From the NCBI RefSeq assembly GCF_001421715.1, contig NZ_LMKP01000043.1, forward strand, positions 1 to 64,000: a DNA stretch of 64,000 nucleotides, given 5' to 3'. Source of the stretch: Sphingomonas sp. Leaf22 (GTDB lineage: Bacteria > Pseudomonadota > Alphaproteobacteria > Sphingomonadales > Sphingomonadaceae). The notes below the pieces were generated by a model. That model saw nothing but the letters and a program-made list of their open reading frames with translations, was not told where the DNA came from and ran no database searches. The position numbers and the translations under genes were made by a program. Shown here piece after piece: positions 46,080 through 55,258 of this stretch (its first letter is position 1; each line of letters opens with the position of its first letter).

Positions 46080-48137
46080 ATGGTCGACCTGTCGCGCCGC
46101 ACGCTCCTGTCCACCGGTGCCGCCCTTGCCGGGGCGGCGGCACTGCCCGCGTCGATCGCGCGCGCGGCGGCGATCGGCCCCGACCGGCGCAGCGGCACCA
46201 TCGCCGACGTCGAGCACGTCGTGATCCTTGCCCAGGAAAATCGCGGCTTCGACCATTATTTCGGGTCGTTGCGCGGCGTGCGGGGCTTTGCCGACCGCTT
46301 CCCCATTCCCACGCCCGCCGGCACCGTCTGGCAACAGACCGACCGGACCGGCACCGGTGGCCCGCGGATCGTCGGCCCCTTCCACCTCGACACCGCGCGG
46401 CAGTTCGACCTGATGCGGATGGAGGGCACGCCGCATAGCTGGCCCGATGCCCAGCGCGCATGGGACGAGGGCCGCATGGCGCATTGGCCCGAGGCCAAGC
46501 ATCCGCGCGCCATGGGGCACTACCGGCGCAGCGACATCCCGTTCCAGTTCGCGCTGGCCGAGGCGTTCACGATCTGCGACGCCTATCACTGCGCGGTTCA
46601 GACCGGGACCAACACCAACCGCCTGTTCCTGTGGAGCGGCACCAACGACCCCGCCGGCCAACGTGGCGGCCCGGCGATCGGCAATTCGCACGACAATTTC
46701 GTCGAACAGGGCGGCGCGGCCGATCCCTATCGCTGGACGACGACGGTCGAACGGTTGCAGGCGGCCGGCGTCGACTGGCGCATCTATCAGGACATGGACG
46801 ACAATTTCACCGACAACCCGCTGGCCGGCTTCGCGGCGTTCCGCGACGCCCATGCCGGGCACGGCGATGCGGTGCTGAAGGACCGCGCGCTGACCACGCG
46901 CGGACCGGACCTGCTGAAGGCCGACGTGCTCGCCGGGCGGTTGCCGCAGGTGTCGTACGTCATCGCCACTGCCGCCGGTTCCGAACATCCCGGCCCGTCC
47001 AGCCCGGCACAGGGCGCGGATTATACCGCCCGCGTGCTCGACGCGCTGACCGCCGATCCGAAAGTGTGGGCGCGCACCGTGTTGCTGGTGATGTTCGACG
47101 AGAATGACGGGTTCTTCGACCATATGCCGCCCCCCGCCCCGCCCGCGCGCGGCGCGGACGGCACTATGTTCGGCGGATCCAGCATCGACCTGACCGGCGA
47201 ATATCACGACGTGCCGAGCAGCGGCGATGCCGCGATCGACCTGCCCGCCTATCGCGGTCGCCCTTACGGCCTAGGGCCGCGCGTGCCGCTCTATGTCGTC
47301 TCGCCATGGAGCCGGGGTGGCTGGGTCAATTCGCAGACGTTCGACCACACGTCGGTGATCCGCTTTCTGGAGACGCGCTTCGGCATCCACGAACCCAATA
47401 TCTCCGCGTGGCGACGCGCGATCTGTGGTGACCTGACCTCCGCGTTCGACTTTACGGCGACCGACGCGGCAACGCCGGTGCTGCCCGATCCCGCCGGCGA
47501 TGCGCGGCGGGCGGCGGCGATCAAGGGGCAGGTCACCCCCGATGCGCCGGCGGCCAGCGCCCCGTGGCAGGAAAGCGGCATCCGCCGGTCGCGCGCCCTG
47601 CCCTATCGACTGGACGTGACCGAGCGCGGCGATGCGACCGGCCTGAATCTGCGCTTTGCCGCCGACGGCGCGGGCGCGGTCTTCCACGTCTATGACCGCC
47701 ATGCGCTCGACCAGCCGCCGCGCCGCTACAGCGTGGGTGCCGGCGACCGGATCGACGGGCATTGGCCCTATACCGCCGATGGCGGCTATGACCTGTGGGT
47801 GCTGGGACCGAACGGATTTCACCGCCAGTTCGTCGGGCACCGCGGCGATCCGGCGATGGCAGTCGCATGGAGCCTGTCCGATGCCGGGCTGGCACTGCGC
47901 GTCGGCACCGCGCCGGGGCTGCGTGCCCGTCGGCTGACGCCGGGCGGCGGTGCGTCGGAGGAGGCGCTACCCGCCGGGCGGCATCGCTGGTCGCTCGACG
48001 GCGCGCTCGGCTGGTATGACGTGACGCTGTCGAGCAGCGCCGCCCCCGGCTGGCACCGCTGTATCGCCGGGCGGCACGACCGCGCGGGGCGCGCGAGCAG
48101 CAGCGATCCGTTCGTGGCGGGGATCGGGGCGGGCTGA
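46080..48137 (+). CDS. Phosphocholine-type phospholipase C, Tat-exported
   Basis: A 685-residue enzyme of the phosphoesterase family that includes PlcH/PlcN. LSRRTLLSTGAALAGAAALP is a twin-arginine signal. ILAQENRGFDHYFGSLRGVRG and LFLWSGTNDPAG carry the metal-binding and active-site residues; MFDENDGFFDH and FDHTSVIRFLE complete the site. Two small C-terminal domains follow from about residue 480. It would cleave phosphatidylcholine-type lipids to release phosphocholine. With the Pho-box-preceded receptor gene upstream it forms a likely phosphorus-scavenging unit. Confidence 0.92.
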   Translation: MVDLSRRTLLSTGAALAGAAALPASIARAAAIGPDRRSGTIADVEHVVILAQENRGFDHYFGSLRGVRGFADRFPIPTPAGTVWQQTDRTGTGGPRIVGPFHLDTARQFDLMRMEGTPHSWPDAQRAWDEGRMAHWPEAKHPRAMGHYRRSDIPFQFALAEAFTICDAYHCAVQTGTNTNRLFLWSGTNDPAGQRGGPAIGNSHDNFVEQGGAADPYRWTTTVERLQAAGVDWRIYQDMDDNFTDNPLAGFAAFRDAHAGHGDAVLKDRALTTRGPDLLKADVLAGRLPQVSYVIATAAGSEHPGPSSPAQGADYTARVLDALTADPKVWARTVLLVMFDENDGFFDHMPPPAPPARGADGTMFGGSSIDLTGEYHDVPSSGDAAIDLPAYRGRPYGLGPRVPLYVVSPWSRGGWVNSQTFDHTSVIRFLETRFGIHEPNISAWRRAICGDLTSAFDFTATDAATPVLPDPAGDARRAAAIKGQVTPDAPAASAPWQESGIRRSRALPYRLDVTERGDATGLNLRFAADGAGAVFHVYDRHALDQPPRRYSVGAGDRIDGHWPYTADGGYDLWVLGPNGFHRQFVGHRGDPAMAVAWSLSDAGLALRVGTAPGLRARRLTPGGGASEEALPAGRHRWSLDGALGWYDVTLSSSAAPGWHRCIAGRHDRAGRASSSDPFVAGIGAG

Positions 48138-48194
48138 AGCGGCATGATCGGCAGGACGATTGCCTGCCGCGCTCCGTACCAGGTCCTTGGGAAA

Positions 48195-48271
<77 letters not shown>

Positions 48272-48323
48272 TTGGCCGTGGGGGCAGCGACTAGCAAAGC
48301 TTTGCCGGCATGGCCAGCCGTTT

Positions 48324-48983
48324 TCAGGCGAGCGTCGCCTTTTGCGCCGGCGGCGGGGTTTTGGGGCGGAAGGCGCAGAGGTCGGCGACCGGGCAGCGCC
48401 AGCATTCGGGACGGCGGGCCTTGCAGACATAGCGACCGTGCAGGATCAGCCAGTGATGCGCGTGCAGGCGGAACGGTGCGGGGACGACCCGCTCCAGCAC
48501 CGCCTCGACCGCGTTCGGCGTCTTGCCGCGCGCAAGGCCGGTGCGGTTGCCGACGCGAAAGATGTGGGTGTCGACCGCGAACGTCTCGTGCCCGAAGGCG
48601 ACGTTCATCACCACGTTCGCCGTTTTCCGGCCGACGCCGGGCAGTTTTTCCAGCGCATCGCGGTCTTCAGGAACCTGTCCGCCATGGTCGGCGATCAGGG
48701 ATTCGCTCAGAGCAATGACGTTCTTGGCCTTGGTATTGAACAGGCCGATGGTGCGGATATGATGTTTCAGGCCGTCAAGCCCCAGCGCGACCATCTTGTC
48801 GGGCGTGTCGACCTGCGCGAACAGTGCGCGCGTCGCCTTGTTCACGCCGGCGTCGGTCGCCTGCGCCGACAGCACGACCGCGACCAGCAGCGTATAGTCG
48901 TTGACCGATTCGAGTTCGGTTTCGGGGTGCGGGTTATCCTCGGCCAACCGGCGGAAGAATTCGAAGATATCCGCCTTCTTCAA
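48324..48983 (-). CDS. nth: Endonuclease III
   Basis: A base-excision repair glycosylase/AP lyase for oxidised pyrimidines. In the 219-residue protein the helix-hairpin-helix LPGVGRKTANVV holds catalytic Lys120 and VDTH holds Asp138. The Fe-S cluster cysteines are Cys187, Cys194, Cys197 and Cys203 (C-x6-C-x2-C-x5-C). No ATG fits; TTG 48983 overlaps the dapB stop (TTGA) and gives MKKADIFEFF, a normal N-terminus. Confidence 0.95.
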   Translation of the reverse strand: MKKADIFEFFRRLAEDNPHPETELESVNDYTLLVAVVLSAQATDAGVNKATRALFAQVDTPDKMVALGLDGLKHHIRTIGLFNTKAKNVIALSESLIADHGGQVPEDRDALEKLPGVGRKTANVVMNVAFGHETFAVDTHIFRVGNRTGLARGKTPNAVEAVLERVVPAPFRLHAHHWLILHGRYVCKARRPECWRCPVADLCAFRPKTPPPAQKATLA

Positions 48984-49708
48984 ACGCCGAGCACCGCATC
49001 CATCGTGTAGCGGCCGGGAGGCGCACCCGCCAGCCACAGCGCGGCGCGCACCGCACCGCGCGCGAACAGCGCGCGGTCGTCGGCACGGTGGCCGAGCTCG
49101 ATCCGCTCGCCCTCACCCGCGAAGACGACCTGATGATCGCCGACGATGGTACCACCGCGCAGCGAGGCGAAACCGATCGTACCGCCCGCCCGCGCCCCGA
49201 CCAGCCCGGCACGGCCGATCACGCCGCTATCGGCCAGCGTCGTCCCCAACCCTTCCGCCGCGGCGTCGCCGAGCATCAGCGCGGTGCCCGACGGGGCATC
49301 GACCTTCAGCCGATGATGACTCTCGACGATTTCGATGTCCCAGTCGGGGCCGAGGCGGCTGGCGGCGTCGCGGACGAGCCGCGACAGCAGCGCGATGCCG
49401 AGCGAGGTATTGCCGGTCTGCAGCACCGCGATGTCGCGCGCGGCATCGTCGATCATCGCATGATGCCGTTCGACGAGGCCGGTGGTGCCGATCACGACGG
49501 GTGTCGCGGCGGCGCGGGCAGCGGCAAGATTGCCCTCCAGCGCGACGGGTGCGGAGAAATCGACCAGCACATCGGCAGTCGCGGCCAGCGCGACCGCATC
49601 GCCACCCTGATCGACACCGCCGGCGAGGGTTTCGCTCAGCCGTTCGATCTCCAACGCGATCGCGCGCCCCATCCGGCCCTGCCAACCGAAGATACCGATG
49701 CTGGTCAC
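48980..49708 (-). CDS. dapB: 4-hydroxy-tetrahydrodipicolinate reductase
   Basis: Second dedicated step of lysine and diaminopimelate synthesis. The 242-residue protein has the cofactor loop FGWQGRMG, and the signature ESHHRLKVDAPSGTAL with the catalytic His pair and Lys. GTG 49708 is chosen because it puts the GxxGRMG loop at its usual place; longer frames have no homology. Its stop overlaps the TTG start of nth, so the two are one operon. Confidence 0.95.
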   Translation of the reverse strand: MTSIGIFGWQGRMGRAIALEIERLSETLAGGVDQGGDAVALAATADVLVDFSAPVALEGNLAAARAAATPVVIGTTGLVERHHAMIDDAARDIAVLQTGNTSLGIALLSRLVRDAASRLGPDWDIEIVESHHRLKVDAPSGTALMLGDAAAEGLGTTLADSGVIGRAGLVGARAGGTIGFASLRGGTIVGDHQVVFAGEGERIELGHRADDRALFARGAVRAALWLAGAPPGRYTMDAVLGV

Positions 49709-49823
49709 TGATCCCCGCCCGCTAGCGTCCGGCTGGCCGCCCGATCGCGTCCCCGGCTCGGTAAAGCCATGGCCCGGCGACCGGGGATGTGCAAGCGATT
49801 GCGTGCGCGGAGACGCCCTCAGC

Positions 49824-50195
49824 TCAGCGTTGGACCGATGCGATCGGGGCCTCGACATATTTGGGGTCGGCGGGGTCGAATTCGGGCTGCGGCAGGAAGG
49901 TGCGCGACGTCAGCGCGACATTGCCGAGCCCGGCGAGCTTGAACGTGCCGATCTTGAAGACCTTCGGCGCGCTGCCGGCGCGTTCGACGGTGACCGCATC
50001 GACATGGAGGTCGCCATGCTTGGTCCACAGCATGTGCGGCGCGAGCAGCATGTCCATGTTGTTGTAGCGCACCGACAGGCAAATGCGCTGCATCAGCGCG
50101 AAGCGGATGATATCGCTCAGCGTTGCGCGCTGTTCTTCCGTCACGGTGTCGGGCGCGGTGTCCATCTTCGACTCGGATACGGCATCGTTGTGCAT
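49824..50195 (-). CDS. Conserved-looking protein of unknown function, faintly WYL-like
   Basis: A 123-residue protein. The middle region (ICLSVRYNNMDMLLAPHML...FKIGTFKLAGLGNV) has alternating strands like a WYL ligand-sensor domain, but the diagnostic Trp-Tyr-Leu is missing, so this is only a structural impression. No DNA-binding part is present. ATG 50195 lacks a good ribosome site and 50165 (MDTAPDTV) may be the true start. It is divergent from crcB. Confidence 0.6.
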   Translation of the reverse strand: MHNDAVSESKMDTAPDTVTEEQRATLSDIIRFALMQRICLSVRYNNMDMLLAPHMLWTKHGDLHVDAVTVERAGSAPKVFKIGTFKLAGLGNVALTSRTFLPQPEFDPADPKYVEAPIASVQR

Positions 50196-50492
50196 CGCAG
50201 CATTTAGTAGCGATCGTAACCGCCAGCAGCAAGGGGGATGGCATCATCCATTCGCCCGACACCGGCCCCCTGTCGGCAGGCAGTTGTTCTGATCGCAACG
50301 GATCAGGCGTGAGCCGGCGCGTACCGACAGCGTAGCGTCCGGCGATCGGGCGACGGTGGGACCATTTGCACGGTTCCGGGAACGACCGGAAATACGGCGC
50401 GAGTTTTCTGCGGTTTTGCGAGCAGGCCGATACTTTCGTATCATCAGCACCGGTTTCCTCCCGCGCCGCAATCGGCTACGCGCGGATCAATA

Positions 50493-50867
50493 ATGGGAAA
50501 TATATTTATCGTCATGGCCGGCGGCGCGCTGGGGTCAGGCCTTCGCTATCTGTTCGGTCGCTTCGCTACCGCTTCGTTCGGCCCCGACTATCCATGGGGT
50601 ACGCTGGGCGTGAACCTGATCGGCGGGCTGGCGATGGGGTTGTTGACCGGCCTGCTCCTGCGCAGCGGCGGCAGCGAGCCGGTGCGGCTGGCGGTCGGGG
50701 TGGGCGTGCTGGGCGGCTTCACGACCTTTTCGGCGTTCTCGCTCGACATGGTGACGATGATCGAACGCGGCGCGATGGTCAGCGCGCTGGGATATATACT
50801 GGTATCGGTGATCGGCGCGGGCATCGCGCTGTTCGTCGGGCTGCAACTGACACGGGGTGCGGCATGA
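50493..50867 (+). CDS. crcB: Fluoride exporter CrcB/Fluc
   Basis: A dual-topology fluoride channel of 124 residues with four membrane helices. GGALGSGLRYLFGR, the pore segment GTLGVNLIGGLAMG with the conserved Asn, and GGFTTFSAFSLD with the paired phenylalanines and Thr/Ser track are all present. The stop overlaps the pseudouridine synthase gene (ATGA). I could not fold a fluoride riboswitch in the 297 bp upstream. Confidence 0.95.
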   Translation: MGNIFIVMAGGALGSGLRYLFGRFATASFGPDYPWGTLGVNLIGGLAMGLLTGLLLRSGGSEPVRLAVGVGVLGGFTTFSAFSLDMVTMIERGAMVSALGYILVSVIGAGIALFVGLQLTRGAA

Positions 50868-51958
50868 GCGAGAACGACGTCCGGCAATTCACGGTCGGGG
50901 CCGACGACGACGGCATCCGGCTCGACCGCTGGTTCAAGCGGCATCTGCCCGATACCAGTTTCAACATCGTGTCGCGCTGGGCGCGGACCGGGCAGCTTCG
51001 CATCGATGGCGGGCGGGCGCAGCCGGGCGCGCGGCTGGCGGCCGGACAGGTGCTGCGGGTGCCGCCGCCCGAATCGGCGGTCGTCGCCCAGCCCAAGGCG
51101 AAGGCCGAGCGCCCGCCGCTGTCCGCGGAACAGATCGAACTGGCGCAGTCGCTGGTGATCCACCGCGACAAGCAGGCGATCGTCCTGAACAAGCCGCCGG
51201 GTCTGGCGACGCAGGGCGGGACGAAGACCCACGACCATGTCGACGGGCTGCTCGACGCATTGCAGTTCGACGGCGAGAGCCGGCCGAAGCTGGTCCACCG
51301 GCTGGACAAGGATACGTCGGGCGCGCTGCTGATCGCGCGGACGGCGCGGGCGGCGGCGTTCTTCGCCAAATCCTTTTCCGGGCGGACCGCGAAGAAGGTA
51401 TATTGGGCGTTGATCGTCGGCATCCCCGACATCTCCGACGGGATCGTCGACCTGCCGCTCGCCAAGCAGCCCGGCACGGGCGGCGAGAAGATGCATGTCG
51501 ACGAGGAGGAGGGCCAGCCGGCGCGGTCGCGCTATCGCGTGATCGAACGGGTCGGCAATCGCGCGGCCTGGGTCGAACTGCAACCCTTTACCGGGCGCAC
51601 CCACCAGCTGCGCGTGCATATGGCCGCGATCGGCCATCCGATCGTCGGCGACGGCAAATATGGCGGGCAGGCCGCGTTCCTGACCGGCGGGGTCAGCCGC
51701 AAGATGCACCTGCACGCACGGCGCATCCGCATCGATCATCCCGATGGCGGCAAGGTCGACGTCACCGCCGAACTGCCCGACCATTTCGCCGAGAGCATCG
51801 ATTTGCTGGGGTTCGACATGAGCCTGGGCAATGCGATGATCGACGATGCGCCGCCGCCCGTCACCAAGGCCGATCTGAAGGCGAAGGCGAAGGCGCATGC
51901 CAAGACCTATCGCAAGGAACGGCGGGGTGAGCGTCGCGCCCGGGGATCGCGCGACTGA
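50864..51958 (+). CDS. RluA-family 23S rRNA pseudouridine synthase (RluC/D type)
   Basis: A 364-residue enzyme. An S4 RNA-binding domain (about 14-70) is followed by the synthase domain with catalytic Asp148 in HRLDKDTSG, plus NKPPGLATQGG and the late TGRTHQLRVHM block. The C-terminus is a lysine/arginine-rich tail. Which of the RluC or RluD positions it modifies cannot be fixed from sequence. It is coupled at both ends (ATGA with crcB, TGATG with the next gene). Confidence 0.9.
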   Translation: MSENDVRQFTVGADDDGIRLDRWFKRHLPDTSFNIVSRWARTGQLRIDGGRAQPGARLAAGQVLRVPPPESAVVAQPKAKAERPPLSAEQIELAQSLVIHRDKQAIVLNKPPGLATQGGTKTHDHVDGLLDALQFDGESRPKLVHRLDKDTSGALLIARTARAAAFFAKSFSGRTAKKVYWALIVGIPDISDGIVDLPLAKQPGTGGEKMHVDEEEGQPARSRYRVIERVGNRAAWVELQPFTGRTHQLRVHMAAIGHPIVGDGKYGGQAAFLTGGVSRKMHLHARRIRIDHPDGGKVDVTAELPDHFAESIDLLGFDMSLGNAMIDDAPPPVTKADLKAKAKAHAKTYRKERRGERRARGSRD

Positions 51959-52533
51959 TGCATCCCGACCGGGTCTTTCGGATGGCCGACGATGCCGCAC
52001 GGACGTTCGTGCGAGACGAAGGGTTCGGCGTGCTGTTCGTCGGCACGCCCGATGGACCGCGCGCGGCGCAGGTGCCGGTGGTAACGACCGCGGACGGCGC
52101 GCTGCGGTTTCATGTCGCGCGGACCAATGCGGTGACGGCGCATCTGGAGGGGGCGACCGTGCTGTTCGTCGTGCAGGGGCCGCACGCCTATATCTCGCCA
52201 CGCTGGTGCGAAGCCGGGCCGGACGAGGTGCCGACCTGGAACTATCTGTCGGTCGAGGTCGAGGGCGCGGCGCACGGGATCGATCGTGCCGCGTTGCGCG
52301 AACAGATCGACGCGCTCGCCGCGACCTATGAACGCGCGCCGCAATGGTCGATCGACCAGATCGATCCGCACAAGGCCGAAGCGATGCTCGACGCGATCGC
52401 CGGGTTCGAACTGGTACCGACCGCATTGCGGGGCACGGCGAAGCTGAACCAGAACAAGCCGGCCGAGGTCCGCGCCCGCGTGACGGCCGCGCTGGGCGAC
52501 CATCCGCTGGCACCTTGGATTCAGGCGGCATGA
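51958..52533 (+). CDS. PaiB-like FMN-binding split-barrel protein
   Basis: A 191-residue protein of the FMN-binding negative transcriptional regulator family. Typical blocks are FGVLFVGTPDGPRAAQVPVV, YISPRWC and VPTWNYLSVEVEG, followed by FELVPTALRGTAKLNQNKP near the C-terminus. PaiB in Bacillus affects sporulation genes, but in proteobacteria the role is open and an enzymatic FMN function is equally possible. ATG overlaps the upstream TGA. Confidence 0.88.
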   Translation: MHPDRVFRMADDAARTFVRDEGFGVLFVGTPDGPRAAQVPVVTTADGALRFHVARTNAVTAHLEGATVLFVVQGPHAYISPRWCEAGPDEVPTWNYLSVEVEGAAHGIDRAALREQIDALAATYERAPQWSIDQIDPHKAEAMLDAIAGFELVPTALRGTAKLNQNKPAEVRARVTAALGDHPLAPWIQAA

Positions 52534-53189
52534 CCCGGCTGGCGGTCTTCGATTGCGACGGGACGCTGGCCGATGGGCAGGCGAACATCTGTACCGCCAT
52601 GGCGCTGGCCTTTGCCGATGCGGGGCTGGCCCCGCCCGACCCGCGCGAGGTGCGCCGCATCGTCGGGCTGAGCCTGCCGCAGGCGGTGGCGCGGCTGGTA
52701 CCCTATCGCTCGTCCGACCTGCACGCGGCGGTGGCGGAAGGGTATAAGCGACACTTTCGGGCGATGCGCACCGACGGGCGATTGCAGGAGGAGCCGCTGT
52801 TCCCGGGCATCGCCGAAACGCTGGTGACGTTGCTGGACGGTGGCTGGCAGCTGGGCGTCGCGACCGGCAAATCGGATCGCGGCTTGCGACTGCTGCTGGC
52901 GCATCACCGGATCGACCAGTATTTCGTGACCCTCCAGACCGCCGATCGCCACCCGTCCAAACCGCATCCGGCGATGCTACAGGCGGCAATGGCCGAGGTC
53001 GGCGCGGCACCGGCGACGACCGTGATGATCGGCGACACCGGGTACGACATGGCGATGGCACGGACCGCCGGCGTGCGTGCGATCGGCGTCGAATGGGGCT
53101 ATCATCCCCCGCACGAACTGACCGTCGCCGGGGCCGACCGGCTGTGCGACGATGCGTCGCTCCTCCCCGCCCTGCTGGACCTGCCATGA
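52530..53189 (+). CDS. HAD hydrolase, phosphoglycolate-phosphatase-like
   Basis: A 219-residue HAD superfamily phosphatase. Motif I FDCDGTLADG has nucleophile Asp8 and Asp10; motif II Thr is in GVATGKSDRG; motif III Lys is in HPSKPHP; motif IV GDTGYDMAMA. The helical cap of the Gph type follows motif I. Phosphoglycolate or a related sugar phosphate is plausible. It is coupled to PaiB-like upstream and to the small membrane gene downstream by ATGA overlaps. Confidence 0.88.
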   Translation: MTRLAVFDCDGTLADGQANICTAMALAFADAGLAPPDPREVRRIVGLSLPQAVARLVPYRSSDLHAAVAEGYKRHFRAMRTDGRLQEEPLFPGIAETLVTLLDGGWQLGVATGKSDRGLRLLLAHHRIDQYFVTLQTADRHPSKPHPAMLQAAMAEVGAAPATTVMIGDTGYDMAMARTAGVRAIGVEWGYHPPHELTVAGADRLCDDASLLPALLDLP

Positions 53190-53395
53190 CCCCTGATCCT
53201 GTCGCGCGCAATCGCTGGCTGACGCTGGTCGTCATCCGCATCGTCACCGCGATGGGGGCGGTGTTCGGGGTGATCGTGCTGGCGCGGGCACCCGATACCG
53301 GCATGCGCGTGCTGGGCGTCGCGATCGTACTATCGGCGCTGTACGCGATGGCGGTGGTGCCGCGCGGGCTGGCCGCGAAATGGCGCAGCCGGTGA
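53186..53395 (+). CDS. Small two-helix membrane protein
   Basis: A 69-residue protein with two hydrophobic helices (about residues 13-33 and 41-56) and a basic C-terminus. It overlaps the phosphatase gene by 4 bp and the ATP12 gene by 16 bp, so it is clearly part of the operon even though no family is recognised. A link to ATP synthase assembly is suggested only by its neighbour. Confidence 0.75.
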   Translation: MTPDPVARNRWLTLVVIRIVTAMGAVFGVIVLARAPDTGMRVLGVAIVLSALYAMAVVPRGLAAKWRSR

Positions 53396-54099
53396 GGCGG
53401 TTCTGGAAGACCGTCGCGGTTTCGCCCGAGGGCGAGATCGCGCTCGACGGACGGCCGGTGCGGACGCCGGGGCGATTGCCGCTGATCGTGCCCTATCCGG
53501 AACTGGCGGCGGCGATCGCGCAGGAATGGCGCGATGTCGGCGAGACGGTCGATCCACGCGCGATGCCGCTGACCGGCCTTGCCAACGCCGCGATCGAACG
53601 GGTCGCGGCCGATCCGGCGGGGTTCGCCGGCGGACTGGCGGTCTATGGTGGCAGCGACCTGCTCTGCTATCGCGGTGAGGAGCCGCTGGCCGAACGACAG
53701 GCAGCGGCTTGGAATCCGGTGCTCGACTGGGCGCGCGAGCGGTTCGACGTGACCTTCGTCGTCACCGACGGGATGATGCCGGTCGAACAGCCGCCGCGCA
53801 CGCTGGCGCGGTTGCGCGAGGCGGTGGTGGCCTTGTCGCCATGGGTGCTGGCGCCGCTGTCGCCGATCGTCGGCCTGACCGGCTCGATGCTGCTGGGGCT
53901 GGCACTGGTCGAGCGCGCGATCGATGCCGATAGCGCATGGGCGGCGGCGCATGTCGACGAGGATTGGCAGGCCGAGCAATGGGGCGAGGATGCGCTGGCC
54001 GCCGAAACCCGCGCGGTCCGCGCGGCGGAGTATCGCGCGGCGGTGCGGTTCCTCGACCTCATCCGTCGCGGACCGGACCGCACGACCCGCCGATCCTGA
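53380..54099 (+). CDS. ATP12 family F1-ATPase assembly chaperone
   Basis: A 239-residue ATP12 homologue; these chaperones bind the F1 alpha subunit during ATP synthase assembly and occur in mitochondria and alphaproteobacteria. FWKTVAVSPEGEIALDGRPVRTPG, IAQEWRDVGETVDPRAMPLTGLANAAIERV and the acidic DEDWQAEQWGED block are diagnostic. The end overlaps the convergent LacI-family gene by 41 bp. Confidence 0.93.
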   Translation: MAQPVRRFWKTVAVSPEGEIALDGRPVRTPGRLPLIVPYPELAAAIAQEWRDVGETVDPRAMPLTGLANAAIERVAADPAGFAGGLAVYGGSDLLCYRGEEPLAERQAAAWNPVLDWARERFDVTFVVTDGMMPVEQPPRTLARLREAVVALSPWVLAPLSPIVGLTGSMLLGLALVERAIDADSAWAAAHVDEDWQAEQWGEDALAAETRAVRAAEYRAAVRFLDLIRRGPDRTTRRS

Positions 54100-55072
54100 G
54101 CGACAGGGTGGCGGTGAGCGCGGCATCGGCAGCGATACCTTCGATCCGGTCGATCAGCCGTTCGGTCACCGCGCCGGCCATGTCGGCGATCGGGCGATGG
54201 ACGGTCGTCAACGCCGGGGTGAGCATCCGCGCGAGGATGCTGCCGTCGAAGCCGATCACCGACAGGTCGCCCGGCACCGACACGCCCAAGCCCGCCGCGA
54301 CCTTCAGCACCGCCGCCGCCATCACGTCGTTGGCGGCGAAGATCGCGGTCGGGCGCGGCCGGGCGGTGAGCAGCGCCTGCGCCGCCGCCGCCCCGGCATC
54401 GAACCCGTAATCGCCCTCCGCCTCGCCCGACAGCGCGATGCCGTGCGCGGCGAGGCCATCGACGAACCCCGCCCGCCGTTCGCAGGCCGAATGGGCGGAA
54501 GCGGGGCCGGACAACAGCGCGATGCGGCGATGGCCGAGCGCGACCAGATGGTCGGCGACGGTGCGTGCCGCGCCGCGTTCGTCGGACACCAGCACCGCGT
54601 CATATCCCGACAGCGCGACCGAGGATAACGCCACCGCCGGGACGCCGGCCAGCGCATCGGCCAGCCCGGCCAGTCCCGACACCGGCGGCACGACGACCAC
54701 GCCATCGACCCGCGAGCGGCGCACGAAATCGAGGACGTCGGCCGCCGGATCGCCCGCGATGGCGACCGGATGGACGACCAGTTCATAGCCGCGCGCCGCC
54801 GCCGTACCGACCATGCCGCGTTGCAGGGGATCGAGCACCAGCGCATTGCGATCGTTATGGACCAGCCCGAGCAGATAGGAGCGCCCGGTCGCCAACCCGC
54901 GCGCCCGCGCGCTGGGGCGGAAATTCAGCCCGGCGATCACCGCCTCGACCGCTTCGCGGGTAGCGGCATTGACCAGCGGCGACCGGTTGAGCACCCGCGA
55001 CACGGTGCGGATCGACACCCCCGCGCGCGCGGCAACATCGGCGATGGTGGTGCCGGCAGGCGGACCGGTCAC
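54059..55072 (-). CDS. LacI family transcriptional regulator
   Basis: A 337-residue regulator. The helix-turn-helix is TIADVAARAGVSIRTVSRVLN (residues 9-29) and the hinge has LNFRPSARARGLATG; a periplasmic-binding-protein-like core follows with AIFAANDVMA. The GTG start at 55072 is the only good one. It lies downstream of uxuA on the same strand, so it most likely controls glucuronate/galacturonate catabolism, by analogy to the uxuR setting. It overlaps the ATP12 gene tail-to-tail. Confidence 0.92.
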   Translation of the reverse strand: MTGPPAGTTIADVAARAGVSIRTVSRVLNRSPLVNAATREAVEAVIAGLNFRPSARARGLATGRSYLLGLVHNDRNALVLDPLQRGMVGTAAARGYELVVHPVAIAGDPAADVLDFVRRSRVDGVVVVPPVSGLAGLADALAGVPAVALSSVALSGYDAVLVSDERGAARTVADHLVALGHRRIALLSGPASAHSACERRAGFVDGLAAHGIALSGEAEGDYGFDAGAAAAQALLTARPRPTAIFAANDVMAAAVLKVAAGLGVSVPGDLSVIGFDGSILARMLTPALTTVHRPIADMAGAVTERLIDRIEGIAADAALTATLSLRIGGSCGPVRDG

Positions 55073-55077
55073 CGGCG

Positions 55078-55212
55078 TCAGACGCGGAGCCGCCGTGCGA
55101 CCAGCCCGCGCTGCGCCTCGATCCCGGTCCGCGCCCGGCGCAGCACCTCGACCTTGATCGCGGCGATGGCGGTCGAGACCCGCTGATGGCGATTTTCACC
55201 GCGCTGCTTCAT
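55078..55212 (-). CDS. Possible 44-residue basic peptide
   Basis: An ATG at 55212 opens a 44-codon frame that ends 5 bp before the LacI-family GTG. The peptide is Arg/Lys-rich with a helical middle (AIAAIKVEVLRRARTG). Almost every third base is G or C, as in genes of this genome, but no clear ribosome site precedes it. It fills the gap between uxuA and the regulator. It may be a small gene or chance. Confidence 0.35.
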   Translation of the reverse strand: MKQRGENRHQRVSTAIAAIKVEVLRRARTGIEAQRGLVARRLRV

Positions 55213-55258
55213 ACCGCGACCGATCCCATAGCCGTCCGTCCGTTACAATAGGCGGCGC

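Noticed and set aside
50196..50492. Fluoride riboswitch before crcB
   Set aside because: A GGGGGATGGCATCATCC stretch at about 50234 faintly recalls the crcB RNA motif, but the conserved pairing elements and pseudoknot partners could not be found.
50588..54126. Two long minus-strand frames opposite the rluA-ATP12 chain
   Set aside because: They cross five tightly overlapping genes with clear family motifs and show no domain of their own.
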